From the NCBI GenBank assembly GCA_025963385.1, contig JAOPUT010000055.1, positions 1 to 35,999 on the forward strand: 35,999 nucleotides of DNA. Direction: 5' to 3'. A program made the position numbers and the translations under genes. The notes under the pieces are model-generated. The model was not told the DNA's origin and ran no database searches. It worked only from the letters and a program-made list of their open reading frames with translations. Shown here in pieces: positions 1 through 7,703 of this stretch; positions within the stretch are counted from its first letter, which is position 1, and each line of letters opens with the position of its first letter. The DNA is from Mycobacterium sp. (GTDB lineage: Bacteria; Actinomycetota; Actinomycetes; Mycobacteriales; Mycobacteriaceae).

Positions 1-53
1 CCAGATCGCACGCTCATCGGAGACATTCTTCGAATGAGCGCCCCATCCCGGCA

Positions 54-170
54 TCAATCCGTGTCGTCGGACTGATCAACCAACACGCGATAGACGGTGG
101 CTCTACTGACACCAAGGGTCGCCGCAACCGTGCTCGCACCCTCGCCGCGGGCATGCATCCGCTGCGCCCT
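54..170 (-). pseudogene. Serine recombinase/resolvase C-terminal stub
   Basis: The minus strand encodes about 38 residues ending at a stop at 54-56. They have the shape of the C-terminal DNA-binding helix-turn-helix of Hin/Tn3-type resolvases: an ARGEGASTVAATLGVS stretch followed by RATVYRVL. Nothing of the catalytic serine domain is present. Upstream on the same strand the sequence runs straight into an IS30 transposase fragment around position 168, so the recombinase is truncated at that junction. It is a remnant and not expected to function. The family assignment rests on the motif only. Confidence 0.6.
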
Positions 171-252
171 TGGGGAAGTAGTCACGAAGCAGTCCGTTGG
201 TGTTTTCGTTGGTGCCGCGTTGCCACGGTGATCGGGAGTCGCAGAAGTAGAC
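166..252 (-). pseudogene. IS30-family transposase C-terminal fragment
   Basis: A 29-residue stretch on the minus strand contains SPWQRGTNENTNGLLRDYFP. This is the strongly conserved C-terminal block of IS30-family DDE transposases, which carries the last catalytic acidic residue (the Glu in NENTNG). The rest of the transposase, its HTH and its first two acidic residues are missing, and no terminal inverted repeats are seen. Just past YFPKG the sequence switches to the resolvase-like stub. The identification of the fragment is firm; the element is dead. Confidence 0.8.
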
Positions 253-341
253 CGGCGCGCCGCGTCCGATCGACTTCCTCCTCGATGCCGGCCGCGCCCA
301 GATGCTGACCCTTGCCACCCGTGGCGCCGACGGTGGCCTCG

Positions 342-535
342 GTGCGACTGGGCCGCGACGACTCCGTGGACCCGAACGCGATCGGCCAACTCGTCGAGGT
401 GAGCACCACCACCCTGGCCCACGGGACGGTGAGCCGGGCCGGGCGCCTGCTGGGGTCCACGAGCGCTGCTGGGCGGCGCGACAAACCCTCACCGACCCCG
501 CCCATGTCGAGTCCGCGGCGGCGTTGGCGGACTGA
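342..535 (+). pseudogene. IS21-family IstA C-terminal remnant, frameshifted
   Basis: Two plus-strand frames together give pieces that resemble the C-terminus of an IS21 IstA transposase. The first is DDSVDPNAIGQLVEV (about 357-401). After a frame change comes HERCWAARQTLTDPAHVESA (about 458-520), ending at a TGA at 533-535. The H-x-RCWA...QT-TDPAH pattern is typical of the extreme C-terminus of IstA. There is no istB downstream and no inverted repeats are recognisable. Family recognition is from motif memory, so confidence is moderate. Confidence 0.5.
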
Positions 536-581
536 TACTGGTGTGGGCGCTATGAGCTCAATGGTTTTGGAGGTAACGGCG

Positions 582-1085
582 ATGAGTGACGACATGTCGG
601 CAAAGTCCCTGCCCCAGGTCGCGTCCGCCGTCTCAGCACAGATGGTTCTTGGCTGGGACCTGCGACCGAACAGTTCCGCCGCAGTTCGTTTCGCCGTTTC
701 GTTGGCTCGGCGACTGGACGCTCACCTGCATGTCGTACACGTCGCAGACCTCGACGACCTACCCATTGATCCCGACGCATGGGACTGGAAGGAACAGCTC
801 GACCAACGATTGGCCGAAAATGCGGCCACCGCTCGGGCGCTGCTCGACCAACTTCATGCCAACTGGACTTATCACGCTGTCCGGGGACGACCGGGCGATG
901 TGATCGCCGACTTAGCAGAACAGACCGACGCGCTGATGATCATTCTCGGCGCTCCGCGCGGCGGAATGCTGTCATTCATCGAAACACTTGCGGGGGTTTC
1001 GGTGTCTCATCAACTGACTCGCCAGCACGGCAGGCCGGTGCTCATTGTGCCGGAATCCCATACCTCAGAAGAGGTTCAGCGTTGA
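582..1085 (+). CDS. Universal stress protein (UspA family)
   Basis: A 167-residue single-domain Usp protein, likely cytosolic and involved in stress or dormancy adaptation. The N-terminal strand MVLGWDLRPNS is followed by AVRFAVSLARRLDAHLHVVHV, the usual Usp beta1-alpha1-beta2. The C-terminus has DALMIILGAPRGG, then LAGVSVSHQLTRQHGRPVLIVP, matching the nucleotide-binding loop and last strand of the family; the G-rich loop is a slightly divergent version of G-x2-G-x9-G-S/T. The ATG at 582 was chosen because a GGAGG Shine-Dalgarno lies about 9 nt upstream. The frame is open further back to 312, but that part is transposon debris. The TGA stop overlaps the TTG start of the following phosphatase remnant (TTGA), suggesting former translational coupling. 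Confidence 0.85.
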   Translation: MSDDMSAKSLPQVASAVSAQMVLGWDLRPNSSAAVRFAVSLARRLDAHLHVVHVADLDDLPIDPDAWDWKEQLDQRLAENAATARALLDQLHANWTYHAVRGRPGDVIADLAEQTDALMIILGAPRGGMLSFIETLAGVSVSHQLTRQHGRPVLIVPESHTSEEVQR

Positions 1086-1365
1086 CCGACCGCGCCATCT
1101 ACTTAGTGCGTCACGGCCAAACAGCCCTCAACGCCGAAGGGCTTCGCCCGGCAGAATCCTTGGCGCCCGCGCTCGCGTCTCGAGCACCGTCGGGCAGTAC
1201 AACCGGCGTCGATCACCACCCACCGCAGCCGATGCGATCGCCAGGTCGATGTAGCTTTCAACGACCGCGACTACGGCAGCTGGACCGGCCAACCCAAGAC
1301 TGATGTCATTGCACAATGGGGCACGCCGGACGCGGCAACGGGTATACCCAGGCTGATCGCATGGC
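1082..1365 (+). pseudogene. Histidine phosphatase (phosphoglycerate mutase-like), broken
   Basis: It starts with DRAIYLVRHGQTALNAEG, the canonical N-terminal RHG motif of the histidine phosphatase superfamily, on a TTG overlapping the stop of the Usp gene. The frame then degenerates. A TAADAIA piece appears in another frame near 1229-1250, and VAFNDRDYGSWTGQPKTDV with AQWGTPDAATG is found in a third frame at about 1251-1345. The conserved pieces are in the right order, but at least two frame changes separate them, and the C-terminal half with the second catalytic His is missing. The remnant runs into the convergent 3' end of the hydrolase-cyclase gene at 1366. Confidence 0.8.
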
Positions 1366-2928
1366 TCACGGGCGTCCGCCAGCGGCGCGGCGGCGGCCCG
1401 TGGCAGGGGCGACTCGGGCCACGCCGCGCAGGATCCACGGTGTCCGCCTCGCCATGACCTCCAGCGCACGGTCCGAGCGTCGCATTGCGGTCCGGGGCCC
1501 CGGGGTGGGTGTCGACGCGAGTTCGGCCTCCGCCGATCCCGCCTGCACGCCACGCCGGTCGACGGCAAGCAGCTGCCACGTGCCTGGCACGCCGCGCAAC
1601 TCGACCGTGCCGCGGTCCACGAAGCCCGTCCCCGAGCCGACGACCAAGTCACGAACGGTGCGGGAGACGAGTATCTCGCTGGCACCGGCCTGACCAAGGA
1701 TGCGAGCCGCGATGTGCACTGCGATCCCGCCGATGTCGGCGTCGAGCAGTTCGCACTCGCCGGTGTGGATGGCCGCACGGATCTCGATACCCAGAGTCTC
1801 GGCGTCAGCGCGTAGCACCTCCGCGCAGCGGATGGCATGCGTTGGGCCGTCGAACGTGGTGAGGTGACCGTCGCCCGTGCTCTTCACCACGGTGCCGCCG
1901 AACCGTTCCACGACTGCGGCGGTGATCTCGCCGAAGCGATGAAGTACTGCCCGCCATCGCTCGTCACCTGTGGCTGCGACGTGCTGGGTCGACCCGACGA
2001 TGTCGGTGAACAGCACCGTCCGCAGGGCGCGATATGCCTGTGGCCGGGCCGCGTGACTGCCGGTGAGGAACTCCTCGATTCCGGTGTTGATCACGTCGGG
2101 ATCGGCGAGCCATGGCACGTGGTCTATGCCGTCGACCTCGAGTAGCTGCGCGCCAGGAATGTGGTCGGCCAGGCTGCGGCCGTATTGCACCGGGACGATA
2201 TCCCCGCGGGCATGGATGACCAGGGTTCGCGCGGCGATCGTCGACAGTATCGGCCGAACATCGAGCTGGAACGCTGATTCCAGTGTGGCCCGGGCCATTC
2301 CGGGGCTCGCGCTCATGCGCTCCAACATGGCGAGCTGCCGAATCGACCGCACCGACGGCAACAGGCCCTTGAGAGCGTGGCCGCTCCCCCACGCCGAGCG
2401 GACGGCGCGGCCAAACTCTTGGAAGCGGGCAAGCTGCTCCGCTGATGGCGTGTAGTCCTCACCCAACTTGGGCACGAGGTTCGCCCTCAACTCGGCGGCG
2501 TCGAGGTCCATGTCGGCCCACCCGGTGAAGCCGTAGTACGCGAACGTCCCGGTCAGAATCAGGGCGCGCGTGCGCTCCGGTCGCTTTGCCGCGAACAGGA
2601 TGGCCGCTGGTCCACCTTCGCTCACTCCGAAGACGACGGCGTCGGTGAATCCAGCTGCGTCCATCACGGCCTCGATCTCGGCCGCTCGATCGTCCACCGA
2701 GGGAACTCTCGGGACCGGGTCCGAGAGCCCTACTCCTGCCTTGTCGAACAGAAGCACGCGACAGAACTTGGAGAGTTGCTCCAAGAAGGCCACGAATTCG
2801 GGCACGCTCCAGAACAGCTCGACATGGCTTACGAACGACCCACACAAGACCAGATTGGCCGGGCCGTCTCCGAATACCTGGTACGCCAGGCTGAAATCGC
2901 CGCAGGACGCGTACGAGGTTTCCGCCAC
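1366..2928 (-). CDS. Alpha/beta-hydrolase fused to class III cyclase domain (Rv1900c/LipJ-like)
   Basis: A 520-residue two-domain protein. Residues 1-290 form an alpha/beta-hydrolase fold with nucleophile Ser103 in GVSEGG, a likely acid Asp243 (HARGD) and His270 (GIDHVPW). Residues 298-460 form a class III nucleotide cyclase domain: FTDIVGST gives metal ligand Asp309, KSTGDG gives Lys349 and Asp353, and DIGGIAVHIAAR gives Asp398 and Arg409. The canonical transition-state Asn is His405, so five of six catalytic positions are kept. This architecture matches M. tuberculosis Rv1900c, a noncanonical cyclase. A basic, Pro/Arg-rich tail of about 60 residues follows. The start is GTG with no clear Shine-Dalgarno. 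It probably acts in the cytosol; substrate unknown. Confidence 0.85.
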   Translation of the reverse strand: MAETSYASCGDFSLAYQVFGDGPANLVLCGSFVSHVELFWSVPEFVAFLEQLSKFCRVLLFDKAGVGLSDPVPRVPSVDDRAAEIEAVMDAAGFTDAVVFGVSEGGPAAILFAAKRPERTRALILTGTFAYYGFTGWADMDLDAAELRANLVPKLGEDYTPSAEQLARFQEFGRAVRSAWGSGHALKGLLPSVRSIRQLAMLERMSASPGMARATLESAFQLDVRPILSTIAARTLVIHARGDIVPVQYGRSLADHIPGAQLLEVDGIDHVPWLADPDVINTGIEEFLTGSHAARPQAYRALRTVLFTDIVGSTQHVAATGDERWRAVLHRFGEITAAVVERFGGTVVKSTGDGHLTTFDGPTHAIRCAEVLRADAETLGIEIRAAIHTGECELLDADIGGIAVHIAARILGQAGASEILVSRTVRDLVVGSGTGFVDRGTVELRGVPGTWQLLAVDRRGVQAGSAEAELASTPTPGPRTAMRRSDRALEVMARRTPWILRGVARVAPATGRRRAAGGRP

Positions 2929-3001
2929 GACGTCGAGAGTAATTGACGCCTGCGCCGATCAGCAGTCGAATGCACCCTGCTCACTTGGCCCGTTGGGTCG
3001 G

Positions 3002-4987
3002 CTAGTCACCGGATCCGTTGCCACCCGACGAGCCCGACGACCCCGAGGACCCTGACGACCCTGACGACGAGCTACCTCCCGCGCTGTCGCTGCCCGCCTT
3101 CGGCTTGTCCTTGTCTGAGCCCGCACTGGCGGTGGACGCACTGGCGGTGGACGCACCGGTGGTGGACGCACCGGTGGTCGACGCACTGGTCGTGGACGTC
3201 GTCTTCGTGGTGCTGCTCTTCTCCGGCTTGGCGGCCGTCGTGTCGGCGTCCTCTGACGTGTCGGCAGCGGCGCTGCTGGTTGACGTCTTCGGTGCGCTGT
3301 CCTCGGCGTCCGAGGCGGACGAACTCGATGCGGCCTTCGGAACGGCGACCGGTGCGGTTTCGTCGGCCACGGAGGTGACCGGTTCCGCTTGCGGCGAGGT
3401 CGTCGACTCCGCCTGTGCCGCTTCGGGTTCAGCTGCTTCGGGTTCGGCTGCGACCGTCGGGACGGCGACGGGCTTCACCTCGAGCTCGGCAGCTTGCGGC
3501 TCGACCGTGACGGCGGTTGCGTCGTCGTGGGACTCGGACGCGGTGCCGGTGCTGGCGCCGATCGACGACTCAGGGTCAGCCGAGTTCGCCGTCGCCGACG
3601 CCATTTTGGCGGCCGACGTCACCGCCATGGTCGTGAGGTTCGAGGTCGAGACCACGGCCGCAGGTGCCGGGGCGCCGAATCCGAACAAGTTCGAGATCGC
3701 CTGGAAGAACGACTGGACGAATGAGAGCGGGTTGAAGAACGAGGCGATGGCCTGACTGAAGGACTGGAATACCTGTTGCATGGCGGCCAAGAACTGCTCG
3801 ATCGGGTTGAGCACCTGTGGTACCGGTTGCTGCGTTGGCAGATGCGCGGCGATCCACGCCTTGAGCATCGCCGCGGCCTCCTTTGGGTCCCAGTCGTTGT
3901 AGAACAGGCCGTAGTTGTTCTGCGGGTCCGTGCTGTCCGCGGCGCCGTCGCGCGTGTTGTAGAAGAAGATCGGGCCTGCCTGGCTGCCGAAGGTCTGCCA
4001 GTAGTCCAACATGTCCTTCAACCAGTTGGCCTGGACATCTTCGGTGAATCCGCCGTCGACCGGGGTGGTGGGCAAGCCGTACTCGGTGATCCAGATCTTC
4101 TTGCCGGCGATCAGACTCTTGATGACGTCGAGTTGTTGACGCGGAGTGAGCATCCACGAGGGGCACGCGGGGCAATCGCCCGTGATCGGAATCTCCTCGT
4201 TGTAGGGATGAATCGACAAGGCGTCGAAGAAGTTTCCGGCACCAGCCGCCAGCATCCTCTGGACGTACTCGACCGGGCTGAGCGTCAACCCGAGTGGGTG
4301 CGTCTGAACCGTGCCGAGGGCTCCCGCGACGACGGTGGCCGTCTTGTCGAGTCCCGATACGGGATCCTTGATGACCGGGTAGACGGCCTGGAGCAGTGCC
4401 GCGTAGGCCTCTGGATTGATCGGGCTGGAGAACGCGATGTAGTTCGGCTCGTTCCAGATCTCGTACGCCGACACCGTATTCGCGTACTTGCCCACGAATG
4501 TCTTCATGAAGTCGACGAACTTGTCGGTCTGGGGAAGATCCGAGCCGGGGAAGAGAATCGATCCGATCCCAGGCGATTGGGCTGCCCACAGCGGAGTCGC
4601 GTTGACCTCGGCAAGCACACCCATGTTGCGCGCCGCGGCGGCGTCCATCACGTCCTGGATATGGGACCAGTCGTACTGGTTGTCGGCCGGTTCGATCAAT
4701 GCCCACGGCACGAACACCCTGATGTTCGTCACCCCGAGGGACAGCATCTGGTCCAGCTGCTTGTCGATGTCCGCCCTGGACATTCCGTAGAGCGGCGAGT
4801 CCGCGATGCCGACCGTGGTCGACGTCGCCGTGATCTCGGCGACCGGCACGTAGTCGAGTTGGGCGGCTAGGCGTGGCGGCTGGATGAAGACGCCACTGGC
4901 ATAGGCCGCGGCCATCGCGACGGGCAGGGTCGCGACCACGCTGCGCGTCGCGATCCTACGGAACAGGTTCCCCTGAGAATTGGTCAA
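3002..4987 (-). CDS. Exported GH-A clan glycoside hydrolase with low-complexity tail (paralogue 1)
   Basis: 661 residues. The N-terminus (RRIATRSVVATLPVAMAAAY, about 10-29) is a signal peptide or signal anchor shared with both downstream paralogues. That supports the TTG start, which has a GGGAGA Shine-Dalgarno. Residues about 55-385 form a (beta/alpha)8 hydrolase domain of GH5/GH39 character: acid/base Glu180 in YEIWNEPN, nucleophile Glu302 in WITEYGLPT, and NIRVFVPW and SIHPY at expected places. A CPAC pair sits at 272-275. Residues 392-437 are amphipathic and Phe/Gln-rich. Residues 440-661 are a Thr/Ser/Ala/Glu tail ending in SSG repeats. Paralogues lie immediately upstream. Substrate unknown; a cell-envelope or environmental polysaccharide is an inference. 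Confidence 0.85.
   Translation of the reverse strand: MTNSQGNLFRRIATRSVVATLPVAMAAAYASGVFIQPPRLAAQLDYVPVAEITATSTTVGIADSPLYGMSRADIDKQLDQMLSLGVTNIRVFVPWALIEPADNQYDWSHIQDVMDAAAARNMGVLAEVNATPLWAAQSPGIGSILFPGSDLPQTDKFVDFMKTFVGKYANTVSAYEIWNEPNYIAFSSPINPEAYAALLQAVYPVIKDPVSGLDKTATVVAGALGTVQTHPLGLTLSPVEYVQRMLAAGAGNFFDALSIHPYNEEIPITGDCPACPSWMLTPRQQLDVIKSLIAGKKIWITEYGLPTTPVDGGFTEDVQANWLKDMLDYWQTFGSQAGPIFFYNTRDGAADSTDPQNNYGLFYNDWDPKEAAAMLKAWIAAHLPTQQPVPQVLNPIEQFLAAMQQVFQSFSQAIASFFNPLSFVQSFFQAISNLFGFGAPAPAAVVSTSNLTTMAVTSAAKMASATANSADPESSIGASTGTASESHDDATAVTVEPQAAELEVKPVAVPTVAAEPEAAEPEAAQAESTTSPQAEPVTSVADETAPVAVPKAASSSSASDAEDSAPKTSTSSAAADTSEDADTTAAKPEKSSTTKTTSTTSASTTGASTTGASTASASTASAGSDKDKPKAGSDSAGGSSSSGSSGSSGSSGSSGGNGSGD
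3024..3068 (-). repeat. 9-bp tandem repeat encoding SSG units
   Basis: Five 9-bp units (plus-strand consensus CCYGACGAC) lie near the 3' end of glycoside hydrolase paralogue 1 and encode five Ser-Ser-Gly triplets. Copies differ by one or two bases. Units are in frame, so length change would preserve the reading frame. Confidence 0.85.
3123..3197 (-). repeat. 15-bp tandem repeat encoding S-T-x-x-A units
   Basis: Five 15-bp units (plus-strand GCACTGGCGGTGGAC and variants) in the tail of paralogue 1. They encode STASA, STASA, STTGA, STTGA and STTSA. Near identity of neighbouring copies suggests recent slippage expansion. Confidence 0.9.
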
Positions 4988-5015
4988 CTGAACTCTCCCT
5001 GCATCCTGCCGGGCA

Positions 5016-5061
5016 AATTATCACCGGCGTCAATCTGCAGAATTTACATGGCCGTCAGCAA
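5016..5061 (-). promoter_or_regulatory. Shared upstream element of the GH trio (copy 1)
   Basis: Read on the minus strand it is TTGCTG, 8 nt, GTAAAT, a short gap, then TGACGCCGGTGATAATT ending 28 nt before the TTG start. The same parts in the same order precede the other two paralogues. TAAATT could be a -10 hexamer giving a leader of roughly 45 nt, but the TTGCTG is too close to be a standard -35. The motif is seen directly; its role is inferred. Confidence 0.55.
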
Positions 5062-5344
5062 TCTGTGAAGTTGAACCTGAAAATCACCCAATCGATTGCT
5101 GTGTACCGCTCATGGCCAATAGAAAAGAGTCGTCGAAATGCTGGCCTGGCGAATTCCGAACCGACCGCAATGATCGTGCTGAAACGTTATAAACATGCAG
5201 TTTACTTGCCAAATATGCTGGTCAGCTCGGTGAGGGCGCAGCTGCCGCAACGCGGCGGCATTTAACTATTCCTTCCCAGCATTGAGTTGCAGCAATCAGA
5301 ACTGCTGGTAATTAGCTAGTGGACGCCCCCGCTAGGTCTCGACG

Positions 5345-5359
5345 TGACAGTGACTGTCA
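5345..5359. promoter_or_regulatory. Perfect 7+1+7 dyad TGACAGTGACTGTCA
   Basis: TGACAGT and ACTGTCA flank a single G. The dyad lies in the intergenic region, about 360 nt upstream of paralogue 1. It could be an operator for a dimeric regulator, but no neighbouring regulator gene points to it, and it is far from the start. Confidence 0.3.
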
Positions 5360-5467
5360 AAGAACGCGACCTGACACAGCAAACGCAAACGAGGCCGGCG
5401 CAAGTACTGGGCGCCCGCCATGGCAGCCGGAAAATTCGGCCTGCCCGCGTCGCAGTCCGTAAACGGG

Positions 5468-5511
5468 CGGACCGCCGTGACGCTGCAGGATTGCAGCGTC
5501 ACGGCGGTCCG
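5468..5511 (-). terminator. 20-bp stem hairpin downstream of paralogue 2
   Basis: Perfect inverted repeat with arms 5468-5487 and 5492-5511 and a 4-nt loop, beginning 23 nt past the stop codon of paralogue 2. The stem is GC-rich and has no T-run, the form often seen for mycobacterial intrinsic terminators. Confidence 0.75.
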
Positions 5512-5533
5512 TGCAAGCTCAAGCGTTCAGCGG

Positions 5534-7630
5534 TTACCCCGCTGAGCTGCTCTCTGAACCCGAGGCACCCGCGCCGGATCCGGAAGCCTCCGAGCCCTTC
5601 TTCGGCCTCACTCGGTGGGTCGTATTGGCGTCGTCGCCCTTGTCCTTTACGGGACGTTCGGCCTTGTCGGGCTTGTCGGGCTTGTCGCCGCCACGCTTGC
5701 TCGACGTATCCGAGTCGGCCGGCTTGGCCTTCTCGGCCTTCTCGGGCTTGGCCTGCTTGTCTGGCTTGTCGGAGTTGTCCGGCTTGGTCGGCTTGTCCGG
5801 CTTGTCCGTGTGGTCGGCATCTCCCGACGTCGACGCGTTGTCGGCACCGTCGCCCTCAGCACCGGTCTTGGTCGAGCTGGCGGGGGTGTCCTTCGTCGTG
5901 CTCGACGTCGCGGTGGGGACGTCGGTTTCACTGGAATCGGTTACCACCGGGGCGGGTTTGGCGGCGGGTTCGGTCACCGGTGACTCTGCGGCGGCGACTT
6001 CCGTTGCCGCAGTTGCCGTCTGCGCCTCGGTCGTCGTCGCGTCTGGCTGTGCCGCCTCGGCGAGATTCGCCGTCTTCACCGCCTTCGCAACGACCGCGGT
6101 TGACGTCTGTTGGGCGTCCGACGGCGTGTCCACGTCGGGCGTGTCAGTTGCCTGGACCGACGCAACTCTCAATGTGAGCGGAGCGGCAGTGGTAGTCGCC
6201 ACCGCCGCCGCCGGATTCAGCAGTGATCCGATGGCGTTCACGATCGCCTGGACGAACGTCGTGACGAAGGACCCGATCTGGGCGACGACGTGTTGGATCT
6301 GCTGGGCGAAGGCCGACAAGAATGCCGCAAGCGCCTCCGCCGGATTGCCGGGCGTCGTCGGACCGGTCGGGTCGGTGGGGCCCGTCGGGTCGGTCGGATT
6401 CGTCGGATCGTTGAGAGCGGCGATCCAGTCCGCCAGCATCTCGGCGGCCGTCTTGGGAGTGCCGTCCGCGTGGAACAGTCCGTAGTTGCCCTCGTCGGTC
6501 ACCGGGGTGGCGGTGACGGAGTCTCGGCCGGTGTACAGAAAGATCGGGCCGGCCTGATCGGGATGGTCCGTCCAGTACTGGAGGAGATCATGGATCCACT
6601 CCGCCTGTTGCGCCTCGGTGATCGGTGGCGGGTCCACGACCGTGCCGAACCAATTGGTCGGTGGCGGGTCATAGGTCGGCAGGCCGTACTCGGTGATCCA
6701 GATCTTCCGACCGTCGATCATCGACTGGAGCATCTCGACTTGCTCCCGGGGAGTGAGGAGCCCAGGGATGCACGTCGGGCAACTGTCCTTGTACGAAATG
6801 TCTTGACTGTAGGGATGGACCGACAGTGCGTCGAAGGAATTGCTTGCGCCGAGAACGTTCAACTCGGCGAGCATCCGCTGGACGAACGTGATGGTGTTCA
6901 TGGTGAACGGTGAGTCCTGCACGGTGCCAACGGCACCGGCGACGACGGTGGCGGTCGGGTCGAGGTTCTTGATGACCGGGTAGGCGGTCGCAAGGAGTTG
7001 CGCGTATGCCTCGGGGTCAATCGGCGCGGAGAACTGCACGGAGTTCGGCTCGTTCCAGATCTCGTACGCCGACACGACGGCGCCGTAGGTGGTCGTCTGG
7101 CCGTTGACGACGATCTGGTTGTTGATGAACCGCTGCATGAATTCCGCGAACTTCGCCGGGTCGGGTGTCCCGGTGCCGGGGAGGCCGTTCTCGATGGCGC
7201 CGGGAGGCGTCGCATTGATCTCGGCCAGCACGCCCATGTTGCGCTTGGCGGCTTCCGTGATCACCGTGTCCATGTTCGCCCATGCCTGCTGACCGAAGAA
7301 CGACTCGGGGTCGAGTGCGCCGAAGAAGTCGATGCTGCCCCAAGGCACCGCCACGCGAATGTTGTTCACGCCGATCGCCTGCATCTCGTCGAGTTGCTGG
7401 CCGATCTGTGCTGCCGTCAGTCCGGCCAGCGAGAGCGACGAGGCGGCGATGCCTACAGTCGTCGCCGAATTGACGATCTCGGCAACCGGTTGATACGCAT
7501 ACTCCGCAAGGCGCGGAGGAGTCGGAACGAACAAATTGCTGGCGTAAGCGCTCACCATGGCGACTGGGATCGCGGCGATGACACTCCGGGTCGCGAAGGT
7601 GCGAAGAAAGTCCTTGCCAGTCTGCTTCAT
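5534..7630 (-). CDS. Exported GH-A clan glycoside hydrolase with low-complexity tail (paralogue 2)
   Basis: 698 residues. The N-terminus (FATRSVIAAIPVAMVSAYAS) is the shared export signal or anchor. The catalytic domain spans about 55-405, with acid/base Glu194 (YEIWNEPN), nucleophile Glu314 (WITEYGLPT), NIRVAVPW and SVHPY. A CPTC pair at 284-287 matches CPAC of paralogue 1. A TDPT/TGPT proline linker (about 410-425) leads to an amphipathic Ala/Gln helix segment (about 432-475). A tail of over 200 residues then turns from Ala/Thr-rich to strongly Lys/Asp/Pro-rich (KPDK repeats), ending in SSSAG. Starts at ATG with only a weak GGGGT Shine-Dalgarno. Spacing of the catalytic glutamates (120) is close to that of paralogues 1 (122) and 3 (118). 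Substrate not identifiable. Confidence 0.85.
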   Translation of the reverse strand: MKQTGKDFLRTFATRSVIAAIPVAMVSAYASNLFVPTPPRLAEYAYQPVAEIVNSATTVGIAASSLSLAGLTAAQIGQQLDEMQAIGVNNIRVAVPWGSIDFFGALDPESFFGQQAWANMDTVITEAAKRNMGVLAEINATPPGAIENGLPGTGTPDPAKFAEFMQRFINNQIVVNGQTTTYGAVVSAYEIWNEPNSVQFSAPIDPEAYAQLLATAYPVIKNLDPTATVVAGAVGTVQDSPFTMNTITFVQRMLAELNVLGASNSFDALSVHPYSQDISYKDSCPTCIPGLLTPREQVEMLQSMIDGRKIWITEYGLPTYDPPPTNWFGTVVDPPPITEAQQAEWIHDLLQYWTDHPDQAGPIFLYTGRDSVTATPVTDEGNYGLFHADGTPKTAAEMLADWIAALNDPTNPTDPTGPTDPTGPTTPGNPAEALAAFLSAFAQQIQHVVAQIGSFVTTFVQAIVNAIGSLLNPAAAVATTTAAPLTLRVASVQATDTPDVDTPSDAQQTSTAVVAKAVKTANLAEAAQPDATTTEAQTATAATEVAAAESPVTEPAAKPAPVVTDSSETDVPTATSSTTKDTPASSTKTGAEGDGADNASTSGDADHTDKPDKPTKPDNSDKPDKQAKPEKAEKAKPADSDTSSKRGGDKPDKPDKAERPVKDKGDDANTTHRVRPKKGSEASGSGAGASGSESSSAG

Positions 7631-7657
7631 GGTTACCCCAATGCCCTTGGCTTCATT

Positions 7658-7703
7658 AATTATCGCTGACGTCAGCGACTTTTAATTTACGCGCATGCGG
7701 CAA
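7658..7703 (-). promoter_or_regulatory. Shared upstream element of the GH trio (copy 2)
   Basis: On the minus strand: TTGCCG, 7 nt, GTAAAT, then TGACGTCAGCGATAATT ending 27 nt before the ATG. Copies 1 and 3 have the same arrangement. In this copy the TGACG block is part of a perfect palindrome. Confidence 0.55.
7663..7678. promoter_or_regulatory. Perfect 16-bp palindrome TCGCTGACGTCAGCGA
   Basis: A perfect dyad centred on GACGTC about 33-48 nt upstream of paralogue 2, just downstream of the GTAAAT block. That is where an operator near a transcription start would lie. The other two paralogues keep only the TGACG half, so a dimeric repressor site would be strongest here. Confidence 0.5.

Larger units (their letters stand above)
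4988..5533. other. AT-richer intergenic region between paralogues 1 and 2
   Basis: 546 bases with no convincing coding sequence; the small open frames here show no family features. It holds the upstream control element of paralogue 1 (5016-5061), a 15-nt dyad (5345-5359) and a long hairpin behind paralogue 2 (5468-5511). Base composition is visibly less GC-rich than the flanking genes. Confidence 0.7.

Noticed and set aside
54..535. Active insertion sequence or integron
   Set aside because: Only C-terminal stubs of three unrelated elements, no inverted repeats and no complete transposase.
312..581. N-terminal extension of the universal stress protein frame
   Set aside because: It consists of IS21 debris; a good Shine-Dalgarno and the family start coincide at 582.
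3024..3197. CRISPR-like short repeats
   Set aside because: The units are contiguous, in frame and coding, with no spacers; no cas genes are present.
3018..3755. Long plus-strand open frame of 245 codons opposite the tail of hydrolase copy 1
   Set aside because: Its composition is the complement of the Ser/Thr/Ala tail on the true strand; similar shadows occur opposite the tails of copies 2 and 3. No start signal or family features.
5061..5075. Possible cAMP receptor protein site near TGTGAAG upstream of hydrolase copy 1
   Set aside because: Only one half-site; the matching TCACA half at the right spacing is absent, and copies 2 and 3 have none.
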